Below are positions 10,649 to 22,020 of a stretch of DNA of 64,000 nt, piece after piece (the stretch's first letter is position 1; each line of letters starts with the position of its first letter). The translations under genes and the position numbers were made by a program. The DNA is from Mesaphorura yosii. Taxonomy: Eukaryota > Arthropoda > Collembola > Poduromorpha > Tullbergiidae. Under the pieces are notes generated by a model that was not told where the DNA came from, searched no databases, and saw only the letters and a program-made list of their open reading frames with translations. The stretch covers positions 124,001 through 188,000 of the forward strand of contig WIXG01000095.1 in NCBI GenBank assembly GCA_009869945.1, given 5' to 3'.

Positions 10649-11978
10649 ATGCTGACCAAGAGAGAGCATAAACTACTAGAGCTTACAATAATAGTTTCAT
10701 CCGTCACGTTCACGTTTCCATTTTCATGGAACCCGCACTCCATCGCCAAAGTGAGCCCTAGAAGTTCAATCTACGCGTTGCTGCTCGACTACGGAAGCCT
10801 TCTCCTCGGGATAGCCTACGTAACATTCTTACTCGTAAGATTTGTTTCAGGATTTGACTATACCACGGAAGACTATGCTAATCTTCACTACTACATCATA
10901 CTCCACACCTTGTTCACGATAGCGGTCACAATGACAGTCGTGACACATATCCAGGGACTTGTAACAGTTCAAAAATTTGGCGTCGGTTGTAAATCAGCTT
11001 CTGGCATTCAATGGAAAGAACGATAAATTTGCATTTGATTTCACAAATTCAAGCAGTACCCCTTTAAATACCACCACAAAGAAATTTTAAATTGTGATAT
11101 ACTTTCAGATATTCGATATGTGGGCCACGAATTTCGACAACCCGATATTCGAGAGAAAATCATGTGGTTCACACCGATCTACATGTGCGTGGTCGCGATT
11201 TTCATCCTAGCCCTGAGTATCCTGTCCCCGAAGAACAAGTTCAATTACTACTCAATTGTACCGGAAGGTTGGGAAAGTCCTTGGCTGCATGGATCGCTGA
11301 TGCCCCTTGAATTCTACAGCTTCGTGAAACTTCTGAACCTGAAATGGTTCACTTGTATACGGCTACGTTTACATCACAAGTCTTTATGGCTGAAGAAAAT
11401 GCGGTAAGCCAAGCCAAGTCAGCGCTGCAAACTGTGCAAACTAAGTAAAATACATTTAGACAAGGAATTCTTTCTCCGCAGGGTCGAATGGACTTCGCGA
11501 CCAGAGCGGAAGGATGACATTGTGCAAATGTACCGATCTCTCACGTTGCTAAATACACTTTACAACAATGGATTCGCCAAGACCAACTCGGAACGTTGAG
11601 AATGATGTCGCCTGAATATTTTCTCTATTTTGAATGATTCGCCTGTACAATTCGGCAGCACTTCAAGTGTACGCATTGTTCCCCTGCGTCGGCTCCATTA
11701 CAATGTCTCAAGTCATCACGGCAATCATGCACATGGCTAATGTGTCCGAGTACTCTATCGATTTGCTGCACGAGCTAAACACGCTTCAGGTCAAGGCTAT
11801 ACACGAGGGAAAAAACCACCAAGGCCAAGCCTTTCTAGAGTTCAAGAAGAGAGTGACATCGTGTAAGAGGTTGAATTTCAAAATTGGCAATTTGTTCTTT
11901 GTGGAGAAATCGACAAAAGTGGTGTACGTATCATTATATCTACAATCCTTCATTTCTATTTTGCTAGCACTGACGTAA
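10649..11978 (+). pseudogene. Chemoreceptor-like pseudogene R6
   Basis: The copy begins MLTKREHKLLEL and keeps the three-exon plan: exon 1 from 10649 to about 11022, exon 2 at 11109-11403, exon 3 at 11482-11978. It carries several lesions. There is a one-base shift in an A run near 10975, after which NLASVVNQLL-like sequence continues in another frame. No GT donor is present after exon 1, where the paralogues have one. Two compensating shifts occur near 11350-11385 around the WFT...YVY region. In exon 3 about 40 codons after NNGF are scrambled and contain stops. The C-terminal part (11634-11978, ending VYVSLYLQSFIS) is still open. It was evidently a full gene of the family that has decayed. 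Confidence 0.85.
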
Positions 11979-12602
11979 CTCAGGTTTAATTACTGTAAAC
12001 TTGTAAACTGTTGCACAGCCATGTATTATTTACTGTTCCTGAGTAAAATTGAGAGCGCGCTTAAAGTAAATTGATTGGTTTTAGACGAGTAGCTATGAAT
12101 GGATCGAAAATTGGTATATTTCCCAATATTTCCAGATTAATTGTTAGTTGGGTAAGACGATAGGATCTTCGGGTTTGTTGTTCGTACGCATCGAAAGCGC
12201 ATGAATCGAATACTGTGGTATCAATTTTATCTCCGGAAATGGGAGATAAAATGAACTTGAAGCATTTTGCTATCGTAATCACAAAATTTAAGGCGTCACT
12301 AAGCACATACTTTGTACAGTCTGAGAATAACCAATTTTGAAAAGTAATTACTGTTTGGTATTTGATAAGTATTTTCACACGAGTTGTTCCTGTCATGTCA
12401 ACGCTTCTATCGATCACTCAACAAGGAAACAGAAAATATTTTCTAACCACGCAATTTATCGATTGTCGACACCTTCCTTACTTGATTGGAGCTCATTGAA
12501 GCGAAGGACGCAAGTCGGAAGTAAAACCGCTTGTCACAGAATCAAGTTCAGTTCAGTTCACTTATCGTCTTGCAACGTTTGTCAACGCAAAATGCAGGAG
12601 CC
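11979..12602. other. Intergenic spacer R6-R7
   Basis: 624 bp without a recognisable feature. A minus-strand open frame at 12061-12417 has no domain-like content. Confidence 0.45.
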
Positions 12603-13931
12603 ATGCTGACCAAAATCGAGCACCGTGCTCTCGAGTTTGTGAGCCAGCTTGCTTCCATCTCGCTGACGCTTCCTTTCTCATGGAGTGGCAAACGTTTCGC
12701 CAAGCTGAGTACGAAAAGGCCCCTCTGGTTTGCCGCTTCCGGTTACGCCAGCACATTTCTCACTGGCTTTCATCTTGGTTTCTTGCTTGTGTGTGCGATA
12801 CCAGGGTGTGGGTACACAAAAGAGGAGTTTGCTTCGTTACACTACTCCCTATTTCTTCATCTAACCCAGGTGATTTCTTACATCACTTTGTTCGGGATGC
12901 AGTTGCAAGCCATTTTTAATGCGAATGAGTTGGCATCAATCGTCCAGCAGCTTCTTTACTTCAATAAACTACGCGGTAAGAGTAATTGCATGTGATACAA
13001 CCGGCCGATCGTCAAATTTTGTATTTTAATCATTTTAAAATCTTTTAATTTTTAAATAGGAAAGCATTACTTCAACAAAGAATTCGGCGATCCGACCATT
13101 AAATCGAAGATAATCTTCTCGATGCTGCTTGGGCTCGTACCACTTGTATGGATCTTTTTTGCTCTGAATATCCTGATCCCATCGCAAAAGTTCAATTTAT
13201 ACTCAGCTCTGCCAGAACAATGGCAAAAGTGGTGGATGCTGGCTCTCTGCGTGTCAATTCAACTCTTTTCGATGGTGAAGGCCGTGATTGTGGACTGGTT
13301 CACATTCTACGTTGGCTACGCGTACGTCACAACTGCCCGCTTCTGGCTGAAGAAGATTCGGTAAGAACCAACAACTTGTATTCCTCTATCTCTTTACATG
13401 GCTTTCAAAATTTCATGATTCAGATCTGAATGTGGAAATCCCAGCGAATTCGACTTCAAGTCCGATGTGATTCAAATGTATCGTTCACTGACAGTTTTGA
13501 ACACGATGTACAACAACGGATTCTCATCAACACTTTTTCCTGCACTAAAATCAGGACTCGAAGCATGCGCCCTCACGTGTTTGTACGGCATTTTTCGTTT
13601 GTACGACTCAACAGTCATTTGGGTGTATGCAGTTTTCCCAATATTTGCACCATGTTGCATTGGGCAGCTTATGGGCACGATTATTTACATGGCCAGTGTT
13701 GCTGAATACTCTGAGGAGCTTTTGCGTAGCTGCAAAGTCGTGTGCGATGCTCCCACATCAAATGCAGTCGGTTCTGGGAGACGAATACAACAGCAGGAAT
13801 TGAAGATTCTGAAATCGTGCAAAACAATGTATTGCAGAATCGGATCGCTGTTTTTTGTAGAGAAGAGCACAAAATTAGCATACATTTCACTTCTGCTGCA
13901 CACCTTCATTTCGATGTTGGTAGCGTGGTAA
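12603..13931 (+). CDS. Chemoreceptor-like multi-pass membrane protein R7
   Basis: Exons 12603-12975, 13060-13360 and 13424-13931 give about 393 aa. Introns are 84 and 63 bp with the same phases (1 and 2) as R2 and R5, supporting this as the ancestral structure. The start is MLTKIEHRALEF. Family motifs seen include LPFSW, WFTFYVGYAYV, TMYNNGFSSTLFP and IGSLFFVEKSTK near the end. The last motif reads AYISLLLHTFIS, so the Gln conserved in the others (position of QS) is His here. It is one of the most diverged intact members. Receptor-type function is inferred from the family pattern. Confidence 0.86.
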
Positions 13932-14184
13932 TTAAATCTGTGATAATTGTAATACTTCTGCACGAGTACGAATTAGAATTGAAATATGTACATAATACAT
14001 GAATTCACTTCCTGAGTAGTAAGTTGATGTGCTTATACGTATGCTTGCTTCTGCTCCAGAAGAATTTCAAAATCATAATAGACTCGTGTACTTTTCTAAG
14101 GTTTATTTTCTTCCATGCTATTAGTATCTGGTGCTAAAATCTAGATTTAAATGTCGTTGCTCGCTGCCCCTAAGGATATATTTT

Positions 14185-15635
14185 TCACTTGTGTGTCTTC
14201 TTCCCAGCCTTCTTATTCTGTTGAGGTTGACTGTTACTTTCTTGAGAATCAATAGATTCAAGACTTCCCTTCTTGGATTTTCTTGCGTACTCTTTTGGAG
14301 GATTTTCCTGCGCCGCAGGAACCGCCTTGGTCTCAATGGTTGCACAACCAGAATATCTGCCGTGATCGCCCTTGATCAATAACAGAAGCGAATAGACTAT
14401 CAGATAGAAATCACAAGGACAGAGTCTGATTTTCTAGTAGAAATGGCACTCACCCCGCACTTTAAGCATTTTGACCACTTCTTGCAGAGTGGACAAAGAA
14501 AAAACGACCGACGAGATGCGACCTGGCAGTATCCTACACAACCGTTCGTTGTACACTCGTAGATCTTTTTCTGTGAACGTTTCCGTGATCTTTTCCCAAG
14601 TTCCGCAAGTTCTTCGAGTAATTCAGTGGATAATGTCTAGGATTGTCAATAACTCAACATCAGAAGCTGCCCAGTGATTTGAGTATGCCCTTGCCCATAC
14701 CACGTCAAGTTCTTTCTGGATAATCACTCCTGTACAAGGCCTCGAAACAACTTCACCATCATTATCATCGTCTTTCCACGCAGGACAAGGCACGCTGACA
14801 ATCAACTCAGATCCTACCCGTTGTACATGACGTAAGTGGACGGCCGAATATATTATGCATATTCTGTATGCAATTTTAGGCAAAATTAGCCTTGGTGAAT
14901 ATCATGAGATGCACGCAACTTACGAGCATATGGTGCAGTCACAAGACTGCAAGTTAATCATAATACTTTCACCATTCATATTGTCGCATGCCAAGCATGT
15001 CACGGGAGGTCCTTTTCTAGTATCAACTTGGCAGATACCCTCAAACTTTTCACCCTCCTCCATCCAGGTAGATTTGACCTCCACGTCCTCAGGCTTGCGC
15101 GCACGTTGTGCTTTTTTATCCTGCCCACAACAGAAAACAATCAGCGTAATTTCGCTTGTTCTTCCAGTACAGACTCTTGTGTTGACGTTAATTTCTACTT
15201 GGTTAAGAAAAAATTGCCTCGACTCTTCATCCACCAAACTCCAGAGCTCATGTCCACCTAAAGCCCTGAAATCAGTTTCCACGTCGTCCTGCATTGCAGG
15301 AACATTGGGATGAATGAACATTCAAGGCAACGCTCCACATTGTAGAAATCTTACCTTGATTACCATTCTGTAAAATTCTAAGACTTCCATCTTCTTTGCC
15401 ACGTTCTGTGGCAGTAATTACCACTCGCAGGGTAGTGTGAGTTCTGACCATCCAGATGTTGATGCTTCTGCCTAAAATGGTCACTGAATTTAGAAAAAGT
15501 CACGTCAAACTCACGAATTGAATCGAACTGTGAATATACCGAAGCCCCAACTGCAGTCGGCGCTACTTCAACCTCAGCTCCAAGATCCGAGTTTATCAGC
15601 GAGGCTGAGGCCTTTGCCACGTCATTGTCGCGATT
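14185..15635 (-). CDS. RBR (RING-IBR) E3-ligase-like protein, HOIL-1-related, no RING2; 5' end not found
   Basis: Six exons can be chained by phase on the minus strand: 15515-15635, 15355-15471, 14924-15257, 14701-14863, 14454-14636 and 14185-14370, with introns of 43, 97, 60, 64 and 83 bp. A RING1-like region spans exons 3-4 (TCLACDNMNGES, SCDCTICS, then VPCP and PCTGVI). Exon 5 encodes an IBR-like cluster (YECTTNGCVGYCQ, FLCPLCKKWSKCLKCG), closest to the HOIL-1/RBCK1 pattern. RBR ligases use a catalytic Cys in RING2. Here the protein instead ends about 60 residues after the IBR in a Lys/Ser/Gln-rich tail with stop at 14185-14187, so RING2 is absent. The upstream start exon was not identified: exon 1 as drawn begins at a splice acceptor. 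AATAAA (minus) at 14102-14107. Ubiquitin-related binding is inferred. Confidence 0.7.
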
Positions 15636-16281
15636 CTATAGCATAGCACAGGCAGCTCACAGGAAGAAACCAATATGAGTTATGTCGTCTCCGACTCCGT
15701 CTCCGTCGCGTCAAGCAAGTGGGATAAAAGCGCTGCCTGCTAACTTCTGACAAGCCGTTTCGTGTGAATTATTTATCGTCAGAAAGTCGTAAACAGCTCT
15801 CGTTTTACTGCTTTTGAGGGTACAATGCACAATCAATGCCCGACTAGCGTTAGAACTCATTCTCAAAGCGAAACCGATTTAACGAACCGCAAAGTATTTA
15901 AATTGGTGAATCACTCCGTAGTCGTAATAAGAAAGTGAGAACATGATCGGTTGAGGGTTAACAGACTTTCCAGACTTAGCGTCACAAATGCCAGTGCCGA
16001 ATTTGCTTGCGAGATTTGGCCGAACCTCGTGAAATTGTTGCAAAGAAAAGAGCTCAACTTAAAACAATCTTTATTCATGTGACTAATGTTTTGCCACAGT
16101 TTATACATGTGTCTAGTGAATCACAAGATAAGGAGATAAAAAATAAAGGGCTAAATTCAATTGCTCAGCAATAATTCGAAGGCTAACAAGGTAATACTAA
16201 TACTATTTCTATGCGTGAGTCGTCTCACAGAGACAAAAAAAAGTCGCACTACAATTTATTTGAAGACTAATGCAGTTTTAG
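15636..16281. other. Interval between RBR-like and ADTRP-like genes
   Basis: 646 bp that should contain the missing 5' exon and promoter of the RBR-like gene and the 3' UTR of the ADTRP-like gene (AATAAA on the minus strand at 16255-16260 and 16071-16076). An ATG-led minus frame near 15860 (MSSNASRALIVHC) is a possible first exon but has no convincing in-phase donor. Confidence 0.4.
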
Positions 16282-17383
16282 TTAATTGGCTTTACTTTTA
16301 TTCTTGTTCTTGCTCTCGTCATTATCATTGCCATCAGTGTGAATGCTGCCACCACCATTTTGCACCCGCGTGTAGAGAGCTTGTTCGCTGCCTGTGGAAA
16401 TAATCCAGGAAAAAGGTAAGTTCTCTTCTTGGAATGTTGAATAAAGTCTAACGAAGCTGAAGGACCTTACCCCAGCGCCAACGATTGAAAGTTTCTCCCA
16501 CGAAGAAGATTCCAAGAATAATTACACCTGAGCTAGATATGAATGCGACTCGTTGAGGCATCGTCATATCTGCCAGAATTGGGTACGGCCAGACTCCACT
16601 GTAGATGCTAACTGCAGTCACCCTAAAAATCATCAGATCATCATTACAGACCACGATGTCGGCATACAAAACAACGAAGAGCCACAAAGGTCGCCATGTC
16701 TTCTTACCATGAAGAATACGCAGCACTCAATGCAATGCTGCTCTTTACTGCCAAAGCTCGCTTCGGGTAGTTTCTGGGCACCACCCACTGACCCACGCAC
16801 ATGAAAATGACTGGAAATGTGTGTACAGCATGGTTCCACCAGCTGGGAAAGATGGCATCCAGCTTGGCTGGATAGACCAATTCCCGATCCAACCAGAAAA
16901 GGATCCAGAACGACCCGGAGACAAACTACTCCAAAGGTATTTGCGTTAGTTAATCGGGTAGTCTAATATATCATTGCAAGTTTAAACTGCTGCACTTACC
17001 GATCCGACTGGAAAAGCCCAGCTTGAAAACATCCAGTCCCTCAATTTCTGTAACCATGATTGTTGTTCTGGACTCATTTCATTTTTAGTTCCGACCACAT
17101 CATTTGCGATACCTACTGTGTGATAGACGGTTTGCAGCACCTGCAATGAGTGAGCGTGAATAATCAATGATACCACAATTTCACAAAAACTTTGACACGA
17201 CGCAATCTCTCTTACCAAATTCCAAATAGTCAGGTACTTCCATTTTCCAGGCCATGCGCTCACGGCTGCTGCAAGTCCAGTTCTTACGAGAGCCTTGGGC
17301 ATATGAGCAACAAAGAGGTCATAGTACAGGGCATATCCGAAAACGGCGACTCCAGACGAGTGCAGCAGAGTACTTAAAGACAT
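16282..17383 (-). CDS. AIG1/ADTRP-family membrane hydrolase (FAR-17a/AIG1-like)
   Basis: Five exons on the minus strand (17216-17383, 17000-17140, 16708-16925, 16471-16622, 16282-16391) encode 262 aa. The family comprises multi-pass membrane threonine hydrolases of branched fatty-acid esters (FAHFA), with a catalytic Thr and His. Both positions are present: Thr of GKWKYLTIWNL (about residue 52) and the first His of WWNHAVHTFP (about 135). Other family hallmarks are SWAFPVGSF, FWILFWLDRELVYP and, near the end, FVGETFNRWRWG. Intron 1 (17141-17215, 75 bp) is open in frame, so a transcript that retains it would still translate. The hydrophilic Lys/Asn-rich tail after the last membrane segment is typical. 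The start is the first Met of an ordinary MSLSTLLHS N terminus. Confidence 0.92.
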
Positions 17384-17430
17384 TTTGCTTCAGTAATTTG
17401 TAAACTGATCTTGATCTTTACACTTTAGTA

Positions 17431-17630
17431 ATGGAACCAGCCACGAGCACGAGGAATCACAGACTGCGAGTACGCGATATGATTAAAGAAGCTGAAGCTG
17501 ATGAGCGTAGTGCAGCGTTAAGCGTTTTCGGACTGCCGTAAGTCTGCAGCTGATTTATGAATTAAAGCTGGAATGTTGCAGTAGGCAGTTTGTAGTTACG
17601 TGGGACCAGCTGCAAAAAGTTAACAAGTGA
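17431..17630 (+). CDS. Possible small protein gene (51 aa), unrecognised
   Basis: Exon 17431-17537 has an ATG and a good donor (CC then gtaagt). It joins in phase to 17582-17630 after a 44-bp intron ending ttgcag, giving MEPATSTRNHRLRVRDMIKE and 31 more residues to a TGA. The composition is basic and acidic, with no membrane segment or known motif. The start lies 47 bp from the ADTRP-like start in head-to-head orientation, which would suit a bidirectional promoter. An AATAAA occurs at 17879-17884. Splice signals and phase agree, but the frame is short, so it could be chance or the 5' end of a longer transcript. No function is proposed. Confidence 0.35.
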
Positions 17631-18387
17631 CAAGAATTATCAGAGCCGACTCCATAATTAACTCGGGTTCATTAAAGCTTACCTCACGTAACTTAATTTT
17701 GGTTCGGTCACAATGCGGCGTACGCTGCCATACAAAACGGTGAAACAATAAGTTAATGGCAACGGAAAGCAATAAACTATGGCACTGAAGAGTTGTCAAA
17801 ACTTGCTCAACGGTACTATCGACTATCTGGTACGCAATACTAAAATCGCATGACTTGAACTCGTTTGAAAGACATGGCAATAAATGCGCCTTCCTTGTGT
17901 AGCCTAAACACATGTGGACTGTGGATTCGCTTCATCACGTCTCGTTTGTCTCACTCTTTGAGTGACAGGGAACCAGTTTTCGCCAAACTGGTTTTGATAT
18001 TCTCACCCATGCCATTTTTGCATTGCAGAATTGCAGTACCACCATCAAAAGCCGCAATGATGGCAAAAGCAACGGTAATAGGCTATGGTCAAAATCTCAC
18101 AATTAACTTTGACACTTGCCATCCACGTGACACGTTTACGCGTATGCATATACGATTCCTTCAACGATGTGAATTTATTGAATTGCAATGTGAAATAAAA
18201 TAAGGCAAGGTGCACATTTGCCCAGCCGTTGCGGTGGTCAATTTCTGTTTCTGTTTGTGGACTCCCGAAAAAGATTTTAATGAAGAATTAATAGTTCAAT
18301 GCCAATACAAGCTAGCACGGCAATAAAGTAAAGAACAAAATCTCATGTCAATTGTCAAGCTGGGTGCTTCTAATCCCAATCACAGTT
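17631..18387. other. Interval before the SPRY gene 3' end
   Basis: 757 bp with AATAAA on the plus strand (17879-17884, also about 18190 and 18309). A TTTATT near 18172 would be a minus-strand poly(A) signal for the SPRY gene. No coding exon is recognised. Confidence 0.4.
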
Positions 18388-19302
18388 TTAGAAAGGATTG
18401 CGTGTCACCGGTGACTTTTCCACTGCATACCGCTGCCACTTGCTTTCCATCGACGCGGTTGCGTTGGTCCAAACCAAGTTTGACCCCTCCAATTCGAACT
18501 TGGTCGTATTTGCATTCAGTGTCTGCATTTGCCCTTCCAGTTTCATGGCTTCGGGTGACCCCATCATCTTTGTACTCATACCGTCGAAACTTTTCCATGT
18601 CGATCCTTCTCGTTCCAGTTGAAAGTTGATGGTGTTGACAATTCTCATACTCACATGGAACTTGCCAGGCTCTCTTTCCAACACATTGATCGTAACTGGA
18701 GTCGGAAATTCTTGCGCGGCTCCGCTGACTTTCAATTCGTTCTTGACCAACTCCCAGTCGCCGTTAACGCCATCCCAAACGCGTGGAGGTCGAATTAAAC
18801 TGGCTGGTGTCCCGTCAACTTTTTTTACCTCGAGGGATCCGGCTCCGTAAAACTGTGCAACCGGATAAATGCCCTTCAACGTCGACTTTGGCAAATCATA
18901 CGCCACGCCAAGAGAGCGTCCGTTGACATCAAAGTAGACCTTGAGGTTGTCCTTGTCCTCGAAAGTTACAAAAATGCCGACTTCATCTCCAATACTCAGT
19001 TGAGGGCCAAAATCTTCGACAAGAAGGGCGGCTCCATTCGACAGGTTCCTGCCGTAAAGCAAAGCTTTCATTGCCCAACCAGCTTTGAATTTCTCCTTGT
19101 CAGTTACTCCGACAAAGATGGACGCATGCTCAACAAGGTCGGTCACTTTCAGTTTCCAGTAATGCTGTCCACTTGAAACTCCTTCAGCCGCATCTTCCCA
19201 AAGCCCGTTGCAAACGTCATTCGTGGTCGCTTTTGTGCATGTCAACTTGTTTTCAGACGCTTGAAGGTCGGTGGAGTCTCCTGTAAACCACTTTGGAGCC
19301 AT
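18388..19302 (-). CDS. SPRY-domain protein with an unrecognised C-terminal domain
   Basis: A single open exon encodes 304 aa from MAPKWFTGDS. Residues about 15-150 fit a SPRY fold: GQHYWKLKV, then a hydrophobic FVGVTD, then GDEVGIFVTFED and VYFDVNGRSLGVAYD, followed by YPVAQFYGAG. SPRY domains bind peptides and act as adaptors. Residues about 165-300 have no domain I recognise but look beta-rich (WELVKNELKVSG, FHVSMRIVNTINFQL, FELEGSNLVWTNA). The first Met lies just after a likely acceptor (ccttcacag then AAA ATG), so a noncoding 5' exon probably exists upstream. No signal peptide or membrane segment is visible, suggesting a cytosolic protein. Confidence 0.88.
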   Translation of the reverse strand: MAPKWFTGDSTDLQASENKLTCTKATTNDVCNGLWEDAAEGVSSGQHYWKLKVTDLVEHASIFVGVTDKEKFKAGWAMKALLYGRNLSNGAALLVEDFGPQLSIGDEVGIFVTFEDKDNLKVYFDVNGRSLGVAYDLPKSTLKGIYPVAQFYGAGSLEVKKVDGTPASLIRPPRVWDGVNGDWELVKNELKVSGAAQEFPTPVTINVLEREPGKFHVSMRIVNTINFQLEREGSTWKSFDGMSTKMMGSPEAMKLEGQMQTLNANTTKFELEGSNLVWTNATASMESKWQRYAVEKSPVTRNPF

Positions 19303-22020
19303 TTTCTGTGAAGGAGTAAGCAAATGCAGCTTTAGGATTTTAGAATTTTTTTAGTGAAATATTGCAGTACAAAAACTGCCGGCCTACCTTCTTGTCAAAA
19401 TTCGTTGCTAATTCAAGAGGAATGTGAATTTGGTTACACTTTCAACGAAATGTAGCAAGTAACTGACGAGTAAATGCAGAGTAAATAGCAAGTGTATATT
19501 TATGTAAAGCTTTTGCAGCAGTGAATCAGCACCATTAAAACCAAGACCAAACTCACTTGTGCAATTAAACTGCAACTAATTCGTAAAATTCTTTTCATGT
19601 ACAACACACACTTGAGCCGTATCAGAGGCGGCGATATGACTCACATGAGTAATGTCAATCCATAAATGAATGAATTATGAAGGCTTGCGTTTGCGTTCGC
19701 GAATACTGCGGAAGTTCTTTATTGGAAATTGGTTTCACTATCCAGCATAAAATGCATATGTAATGAGGAATTTGCAAATGAATATCTCTCAATCATTACT
19801 TGAAGTGCTGCAAGGGATTAATTCTTTTATCAGCAGGTGTTTTACATTAAATATAACCTTCTGCAAATTAGAGACAGGACGCGACAATGTCATAGCTTGT
19901 AAACAACTATGTGATAAGAATAATGGGTAGCTAAAGCATTTTTCTAATGCAAATATCCTGCAGCGGAAAGCACAGAAAACAGAGACACACTAAACAATTA
20001 TCTGCATTTTATTCTCTTCAAAGGGGTATCGATTACACAGTCAATCACACACATAAGGTTAACACATTTGTGCTAACAATGTCGTAATCAATATCGGCAA
20101 TGTATCAACTTTCAGCCATCGTCATTGCCATTCTGCGTTCAGTTTTCATTCCCTTGGTCGTGACCGTGACTCGGCGGTGAGTATGATTCAGTCAGAGCAG
20201 AATGCTTTGTACGTCATGAAATTGTTGGACATAAGATGAATGATTAATTGAGCGCAATTAAGATGATCAATACATCTGTGGCCGAGACTTGTTTACTGCA
20301 GAAATTTCCAAAGTGGGGGTGGTCGAGTATCTGTGTTTTGTCGTTTACAGAGGAAACATGCTCCTAGACTAATTTGCTGTTAATCTTAAAATTTCAAATC
20401 TTAAATAAAATGCATGGTTCCATTGCTAACATTTTGATGCTGACTTTCAATCTCTCTCGTGTCGTGTGTCAAGTAGAGAATGACAGGCCTCACAAATCAA
20501 GAATGCCAGCGCCACAACCACTCCTGTAGCAATGGAATGGAATCCGGAAGAAGCAAGTGTGAACCTCCTCCCGTGCAAGATTCTTGCATCCCAAAATTAC
20601 CCTGCCGCAAATTCTTTCCGCATAGTCGACGTCCAGGCAAATTGCTGCATGACTCATAACGTTGTAATGGCGATGCTCGAAACTCGATTTGCCCGATGCA
20701 CTGCACACTGCAGTGTGGAATATTTCTGAACAAAAATTTGGCACAGTACGAATTTCATTACGTTTCATTTCATTCGCATAAGCTTTCCACATAATTGAAC
20801 TCTACTCGAGACGCGACTGAACCACACGCTAAACGACTACGACGGTGACAAAGTGCGAATAACGAATAAGTGAATGCCAATTTCAAGTGCAGAGCAGGTT
20901 AAAGCTCGGTGAAGTACGAATGCGCGTGTTCGGTGTGGTGTCATTGTTATTTATATGGAAAAAGCGTCCCGCCTTCTAATTCTACTGCGGATTTTATCAC
21001 TTGATAGCGTAGGAGTTGATGCCAAAAGATAGTGCGACGACGGTCTATAATGAGTCTAGTGTTTTTAATCCTGTCGCCGGACTACGCTACTGCTATTACG
21101 CTTTATTTACATAAACAACGGAGACAACAACAAATATGAGTCGCGGCGTGACGAATCTGAATTAAAGATAAGGAATGAATAAAACTTGCATCAACAATGC
21201 AAAAGATCTATACTTTATTTTCTACAAATCTGAAGTTGAATGGGTCCGGCATTTTAGAAATGCGCTGCCGGTTGTTTCAAGGTTGGTCTTCCACTTGTTT
21301 TACTACTACAGTTGGGCTAATTTGGAAGGTGAGAGGCGACCACGTAACCACTGATGATGTATGGTAGTTAAAACAAGAATCTAAATATAGTTTCGTAGTA
21401 GTATTACTTGGAATCAAATAGCAAATAGCAACAAATTACACGTAGGAAAGGGAAATTTTGGAGCAGCGTGAAGCAAACTAGATTTACGAGCCTTTCTAAT
21501 GCCCGTGCTAAAAGCTCTATGCCATACGGACTTCGGGCTGCGGTGGCGCAGTTACGTCCACGTCAGGAAATCCACCTTTGCATGGAGCGTTGCACAGAAA
21601 ATGTTATATGGTCCGCCCTATCCCGAAAATGTTTCTTTAAAAGTAGACAACGATGTGCGATGCGATGCCAGTGTACCCCGCAAAATCTATTTTTAAAACT
21701 TAAAATATCGTCTTCGTCTTGTTTCTAAAACACAAATACCTCCTCGCAGAATCCGCTACACTGCCTCTCATTCTGTTTTACTGCATTATGATCATGATCC
21801 GATGATTCTCATCAGTTATTTTTCTAAACGCGATCTTGCAGACTTCAACAAATACTTCTCTATCTCCTTTCCTCGTAGAATGTCTTTTCAAGTGTGTGAC
21901 GCAATTTTTTGCAACCTCTAGAATTAATTTAGTTTTGTGCACGTAATCCGCTCGCTTCCATCTTCTAGTCATTTCTAAGCTTAGTACTTTTCATTTTCTT
22001 GCATTTAATAATTCTTAATA
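19303..22020. other. Intergenic region, SPRY gene to long Doa-type exon
   Basis: 2.7 kb between divergent genes, holding promoters and probably noncoding 5' exons of both. Open frames here (for example 20490-20792 minus and 21468-21728 plus) are short, overlap each other and show no family features. No repeat or RNA gene is recognised. Confidence 0.45.

Noticed and set aside
14630-14660. In-frame TGA between two coding blocks of the RBR-like gene, suggestive of a selenocysteine codon
   Set aside because: A 64-bp intron (14637-14700) with good donor and acceptor joins the blocks in another frame that carries the expected IBR cysteines, so the TGA-containing reading is a shadow frame.
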